Assembly (NCBI GenBank): GCA_007119345.1
Contig: SKPV01000270.1
Location: forward strand, 1 to 9,192
Length of the DNA stretch: 9,192 nt
Reading direction: 5' to 3'
Source: Halovivax sp.
Lineage (GTDB): Archaea > Halobacteriota > Halobacteria > Halobacteriales > Natrialbaceae
In this document: in pieces, positions 6,090 to 9,192 of the stretch
Layout: every line of letters begins with the position of its first letter
Numbering within the stretch: position 1 is the stretch's first letter
Position numbers and translations under genes: made by a program
The notes under the pieces: model-generated
Database searches by the model: none
What the model was told of the DNA's origin: nothing
The model's input: the letters and a program-made list of their open reading frames with translations, nothing else

Positions 6090-7385
6090 ATGAGTGACTC
6101 ACACACGACGACCGAGCGCGAATCCCGACTCGCCCCGAAGACTCCGCGGGCGGTCGTCCACAAGCAGATCCTCGACGCGGCGGCGTCGCGGCCCGAGGCG
6201 TCGATGGAAGCGATCGCCGACGAGGTCAGCGGCGCGAACGTCGGTCTCGTCGAACAGGTGCTCGAGGAGTACGGCGATCCGGCCGTCGACGCCGAGGACC
6301 ACGATCAGCCGTCGCCGAACCACGCCGCGGGCGACGGCGAATCGGCGCCGACGGACGACGGCGAATCGGCACCGACGGACGACGACGGCGAATCGGCGCC
6401 GACGGACGACGACGGCGCCGCCGCGGTATCCGCCGCGAACGACCCGACGCCGAGCGAAACCTCCCCAGAACCGACGGACCCCTCGACAGCCATGATCGAC
6501 GCGAGCTCAGCGAGCGACGCGGAAGTCGAACCCACGATCGACTTTTCATCACTCACCGAGAAACAGCGCGAGACGCTCCGGGAGATCCATCGACTGCCCG
6601 ACGCCACGCAGTCGCGGCTGGCCGACCGACTCGGCGTGACGGGCGCGACGATCAGCCAGCGGCTGAGCGGCATCGAGGGTTTCGACTGGTCGCGACGCGA
6701 GGAGCTCGTCGACGAACTGGTGGCCTCCGAGGACCTCGACGTCGATCGTGCCGACGCGCTCGATGAACGGGCGACCGACGGCGCCGACGATGGCCGCGAT
6801 CAGCGGACCGCCGACTCGGCCGAGACGGCCGTCGACGGCGGGAGCAACGCCAACGGTTCGAAACAGTTCGACGATGACGACGGCGGGGACGAGGACGAGT
6901 CTGTCGGGGGCAAGGACGAGTCGCTCGGGGGCGAGGACGAGTCTGTCGGCGACGAATCGAACGGGGACCAGACGCAGGAGCGTGGTGACCGCACCCCCTC
7001 GACGACGGGCGCGACCGGGGAGCGGAGCCCATCGTCGACCGAGGCCGGGCCGTCAGTGAACCATCTCGCGGCGCGGTTCGAATCGCTCCGCCGGCGCGTC
7101 GATGCGATGGAGCGAAATCAGCCGAACGCTTCGTCCACAGCGTCCGTCTTCGACGACCCCGAACTCGCCCACAAGATCATTCACGCGTGCTTCGACGCGG
7201 ATTACGTGACGGAGGACGAGGAGGTGGAGATCATCGAGACGGTCGTGAGCGGGCCGGCCGGCGGCGGGCACGGGAGTCCGGATAGCCACGAGACACGCGA
7301 GGGCATGGGCCGTGACGACGAACGCCGGAGTCCGAACCGAATCGATCGACCGGTCGGGCACCCCGCCACAGACGATCGCCGATAG
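6090..7385 (+). CDS. Acidic winged helix-turn-helix protein, possible transcription regulator
   Basis: This 431-residue protein starts at ATG 6090, preceded by the purine-rich GGTGGTGGGAG, a possible weak ribosome site. Residues 19-63 form a helical module (TPRAVVHKQILDAAASRP, EAIADEV, VEQVLEEYGDP) that itself looks HTH-like. An Asp-rich linker with DGESAPTD repeats leads to a clear winged HTH at 151-212 (LTEKQRETLREIHRLPDATQ, SRLADRLGVTGATISQRLSG), of the MarR/TrmB-like kind common in haloarchaea. A second low-complexity region carries DESVGGK-type repeats (269-289). A short coiled coil lies at 324-343 and an acidic helical segment at 353-388. The last 43 residues are polar and Gly/Arg/Asp-rich, with no recognisable fold. 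It has its own promoter and no operon partner. The DNA-binding role is likely; the targets are unknown. There is no ligand or enzyme domain. Confidence 0.82.
   Translation: MSDSHTTTERESRLAPKTPRAVVHKQILDAAASRPEASMEAIADEVSGANVGLVEQVLEEYGDPAVDAEDHDQPSPNHAAGDGESAPTDDGESAPTDDDGESAPTDDDGAAAVSAANDPTPSETSPEPTDPSTAMIDASSASDAEVEPTIDFSSLTEKQRETLREIHRLPDATQSRLADRLGVTGATISQRLSGIEGFDWSRREELVDELVASEDLDVDRADALDERATDGADDGRDQRTADSAETAVDGGSNANGSKQFDDDDGGDEDESVGGKDESLGGEDESVGDESNGDQTQERGDRTPSTTGATGERSPSSTEAGPSVNHLAARFESLRRRVDAMERNQPNASSTASVFDDPELAHKIIHACFDADYVTEDEEVEIIETVVSGPAGGGHGSPDSHETREGMGRDDERRSPNRIDRPVGHPATDDRR
6333..6417 (+). repeat. In-frame tandem repeat encoding DGESAPTD units
   Basis: Two 24-bp units (6333-6356, 6357-6380; one mismatch) and a 27-bp unit (6381-6407, with one extra GAC) are followed by a partial fourth unit. 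All are multiples of three, so copy changes lengthen or shorten an acidic linker without a frameshift. Confidence 0.85.
6894..6956 (+). repeat. In-frame 21-bp repeat encoding DESVGGK-type units
   Basis: Three consecutive 21-bp units at 6894-6914, 6915-6935 and 6936-6956 encode DESVGGK, DESLGGE and DESVGDE. They sit in the second acidic linker of the winged-helix protein, between the wHTH and the C-terminal coiled coil. Confidence 0.8.
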
Positions 7386-7780
7386 CTCCCGAAAGAGAGC
7401 TCCGCTCCCGGCCAGGCGTCCCGCGATCCTCCCGGCGACGCTTCGGGGAATTCGTGCGAGTCTCGGCCAGCCGTCGGCACGCGGACCGATCGCTCGAGAT
7501 CCGTCCGACGGACTCCGCCACTGACCCGTCCGAAGTACTCCGCCACTAGTACTAGTGGGGACGGGTCGAGAACCACCTCGCAGGCCGCTAGAAGGTCCGA
7601 TTCATCGCTTGGAGAACGCGAATCTTCCGGGTACAGTGCGCGACGTCGACAGGAACGCCGACGGCCGACCGAGAGGACGAACGCTGGCGCGGATGGCGAC
7701 CCGACTCCCAGCCGATCGGCTCCGCTCGACCGCCCGGAGACGCGGGACGAACGTGGGAAACCCGTCGACCGTTCGAACCG
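7386..7780. other. Gene-free region between winged-helix and DUF1616 genes
   Basis: About 400 bases hold no convincing gene. The open frames that cross it encode Arg/Ser/Pro-rich sequence without halophile acidity and run into antisense of the neighbours. A weak hairpin, AGCTC/GAGCT at 7384-7401, overlaps the upstream stop codon. The main structure is the nested palindrome at 7523-7567, and the DUF1616 promoter closes the region. I see no tRNA or other recognisable RNA gene. Confidence 0.5.
7523..7567. promoter_or_regulatory. Nested palindrome in intergenic region
   Basis: CCACTAGTACTAGTGG (7543-7558) is a perfect 16-bp palindrome. It is enclosed by a 9-bp inverted repeat, GACCCGTCC (7523-7531) and GGACGGGTC (7559-7567). 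The element ACTCCGCCACT also occurs twice in direct orientation (7512-7522 and 7538-7548), the second copy running into the palindrome. The palindrome's A/T content is unusual for this DNA. It lies about 260 bases upstream of the DUF1616 start, so an operator, terminator hairpin or insertion remnant are all possible. Confidence 0.6.
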
Positions 7781-7785
7781 ACCGA

Positions 7786-7793
7786 CTTTTATC
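7786..7793 (+). promoter_or_regulatory. TATA box for DUF1616 gene
   Basis: CTTTTATC is centred about 28 bases before the ATG at 7818, the spacing of a leaderless haloarchaeal transcript. The earlier in-frame ATG at 7806 would be only about 16 bases away and probably upstream of the transcription start, so the box decides the start in favour of 7818. Confidence 0.65.
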
Positions 7794-7817
7794 AGCGAGG
7801 CGGCTATGTCGCGTCGA

Positions 7818-8888
7818 ATGGAAGAGGGTCGGGCGCTTCGCATGCTGCTCCCGCGGCCGGTTCGGGAGCTCCCGGCGGACCTCGCGGGCGCGCTCGCGCT
7901 GGTGGCGGCGACGAACGTCGCCGTGCTCGCACCGCTGATCAGGGAGACGCCGCTGCGGATCCCGCTCGGCCTCGCGTTCGTCCTCTTCGTCCCGGGGTAC
8001 GCCTTCATCGCGGCGCTGTTTCCGGAGGCCGGCGAGTCGCCAACTGCCGCCGACGCGGCCGACGACGGGACGTCCGAGGACGCCGACGAAGCCGGTCTCG
8101 GCTCGTACGTTCCCGGACTCGACCGGTCGGGCATCGACGGCATCGAGCGGGTGGCGCTCTCGTTCGGGCTGAGCATCGCGATCGTGCCGCTGATCGGCCT
8201 CGTGCTGAACTTCACGCCGTGGGGGATCCGGCTGGTGCCGATCATGCTCGCGGTGAGCGGGTTCACCGTCGTCGCGACCGTCGTCGGCGCCGTGCGTCGG
8301 TGGGAGTTGCCGCCCGAGGAACGATTCCGGGTACCCTACCGGGAGTGGTACGCCGCCGGGCGATCCGAACTCTTAGAGCCCGACACCCGGGGCGACGCCG
8401 TGTTGAACGTCCTCCTCGTGGCCTCGGTGGTGCTGGCGCTCGGGAGCGTCGGCTTCGCGGTCATGTTCCCGCCCCAGGGCGAGCAGTTCTCGGCGGTCTA
8501 CGTGCTCACCGAGGACGACGACGGCGAGCTCGTCGCCGCCGACTACCCGTCCGAGCTCGAGCACGGCGAGGCGGCCGAGATCGTCGTCGGCGTGGACAAC
8601 CACGAACACCGGACCGTCGACTACACGGTGGTGGTGGTCGAACAGCGGGTCGAGACGGTCGGGAACGAGAGCGTCGTCGAGGAGCAGCGCGAGCTCGATC
8701 GGTTCCAGACCACGATCGCCCACGAGGAGAGCTGGCATCACCTCCACGAGATCGAACCGACGCTGACCGGCGAGGACGTCCGCGTCGTCTGGCTGCTGTT
8801 CCCCGACGAGGCGCCCGCCGAGCCGACGATGGACGACACGGAGTACTCGGTCCACATCTGGATCGACGTCGAAGAAGCCGACTGGTAG
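7818..8888 (+). CDS. DUF1616 membrane protein
   Basis: This 356-residue protein matches haloarchaeal DUF1616 proteins in length and layout. Five membrane segments are visible, at about 22-42, 48-70, 112-131, 137-158 and 194-217. The conserved RELPADL start and FVLFVPGYAFIAALFPE segment lie at the front. An acidic loop at 72-108 (DDGTSEDADEAG) separates segments 2 and 3. After the last membrane segment comes a C-terminal soluble domain (218-356) with EQFSAVYVLTEDDDGELVAADYP and VGVDNHEHRTVDYTVVV, a beta-rich, probably extracellular module. ATG 7818 is preferred over in-frame ATG 7806 because of the TATA-box spacing. The family is of unknown function and often lies near cell-surface or glycosylation genes in archaea. 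This copy is monocistronic or heads a short unit. Confidence 0.9.
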   Translation: MEEGRALRMLLPRPVRELPADLAGALALVAATNVAVLAPLIRETPLRIPLGLAFVLFVPGYAFIAALFPEAGESPTAADAADDGTSEDADEAGLGSYVPGLDRSGIDGIERVALSFGLSIAIVPLIGLVLNFTPWGIRLVPIMLAVSGFTVVATVVGAVRRWELPPEERFRVPYREWYAAGRSELLEPDTRGDAVLNVLLVASVVLALGSVGFAVMFPPQGEQFSAVYVLTEDDDGELVAADYPSELEHGEAAEIVVGVDNHEHRTVDYTVVVVEQRVETVGNESVVEEQRELDRFQTTIAHEESWHHLHEIEPTLTGEDVRVVWLLFPDEAPAEPTMDDTEYSVHIWIDVEEADW

Positions 8889-9045
8889 GCGTCGATCCGT
8901 CCGGCTCGTTCGCGTTGCGGTCGACCTCCGGCGTCCGCGAGCCCGCTCGGTCGGCGAAGTCGGCCGTCGCGGACGATTCCGCGCCGTCCGGGGCGGCGGG
9001 CGGGGATCGACCGTCGTCGTGACCGCCGACCGGTCGCGAGCAAAC

Positions 9046-9054
9046 AAATTTATG
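9046..9054 (+). promoter_or_regulatory. TATA box for the last gene
   Basis: AAATTTATG is the clearest A/T-rich box in the window's end and is centred about 28 bases before the GTG at 9080. It suggests a leaderless transcript independent of the DUF1616 gene. Confidence 0.65.
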
Positions 9055-9079
9055 GGATCTTACGCGAATCGGCCACGGT

Positions 9080-9192
9080 GTGTCCCCTCCCGACGGCCGG
9101 TCGATCGTTTTCGCGACGCTGCTGATCGGACTGGTGCTCGCGACGGTCGGCGGAGCGCCGGCGCCGGCGAGCGACGCCGTCGGCGAGGAAGA
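9080..9192 (+). CDS. Secreted or membrane-anchored protein, N-terminal fragment (runs off window)
   Basis: GTG at 9080-9082 opens a frame that stays open to the window end (37 complete codons). The visible residues are MSPPDGRSIVFATLLIGLVL, then ATVGGAPAPASDAVGEE. This is a Sec-type signal peptide with a hydrophobic core at about 9-23 and an Ala/Pro-rich cleavage region, followed by an acidic mature start. The TATA box at 9046-9054 fits this start; an overlapping GTG at 9078 is in another frame. Nothing visible identifies the family. Its place just after a DUF1616 gene hints at a surface-related protein, which is only a positional inference. Confidence 0.7.
   Translation, partial: MSPPDGRSIVFATLLIGLVLATVGGAPAPASDAVGEE

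Noticed and set aside
5896..6093. 65-codon GTG-started frame ending in ATGA overlap with the winged-helix gene
   Set aside because: Its product is basic and Arg/Trp-rich, its third-position G/C bias fades after about 25 codons, and the likely promoter of the next gene lies inside it. The ATGA overlap is probably chance.
7590..7625. tRNA-like T-arm around GGTCCGATTC
   Set aside because: It lacks the GTTC core and no acceptor or anticodon stem can be drawn around it.
7202..8266. 354-codon minus-strand frame across the intergenic region and DUF1616 start
   Set aside because: It is Ser/Arg-rich and antisense to two clear genes, with no recognisable motif and no halophile acidity.

Overview
The window reads as a haloarchaeal chromosome segment. 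It has very high G+C, strong G/C preference at third codon positions, and proteins dominated by Asp, Glu, Ala and Val. Several genes have a T/A-rich box about 27-29 bases before the start codon and no Shine-Dalgarno sequence, the usual pattern of leaderless haloarchaeal genes.

Layout. (1) 1-269 (+): the C-terminal end of a MoxR-type AAA+ ATPase. (2) 270-429: a convergent intergenic region with a 14-bp palindrome and 2.5 tandem copies of a 28-bp unit that carries a small hairpin. (3) 3563 back to 430 (-): a tightly packed operon of a DUF58 protein, a small multi-spanning membrane protein (DUF7519-like) and a coiled-coil/two-TM protein. The junction before the last gene has been tandemly duplicated, leaving two 10-11 codon mini-ORFs chained by ATGA stop/start overlaps. 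(4) 3564-3780: a divergent control region with a perfect 10-bp-arm inverted repeat. (5) 3781-5853 (+): a large exported, membrane-anchored DUF4129 protein. (6) 6090-7385 (+): an acidic, repeat-bearing winged-helix protein. (7) 7386-7817: a gene-free stretch with a nested palindrome and a promoter. (8) 7818-8888 (+): a DUF1616 membrane protein. (9) 9080 to the window end (+): the start of a secreted protein behind its own TATA box.

MoxR ATPase, DUF58 and DUF4129 proteins form a recurrent conserved neighbourhood in bacteria and archaea. It is usually read as an AAA+ chaperone with a vWA-like partner acting on membrane or envelope proteins; the exact job in haloarchaea is not established. Here moxR converges on the DUF58 operon and the DUF4129 gene diverges from it, so three transcription units replace one. 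The DUF1616 and winged-helix genes have their own promoters and no sequence link to the MoxR group.

The most unusual feature is the chain of duplicated start regions at about 1387-1486, with a smaller duplicated start at 3560-3578 in the same operon. Function or decay cannot be decided from one sequence.
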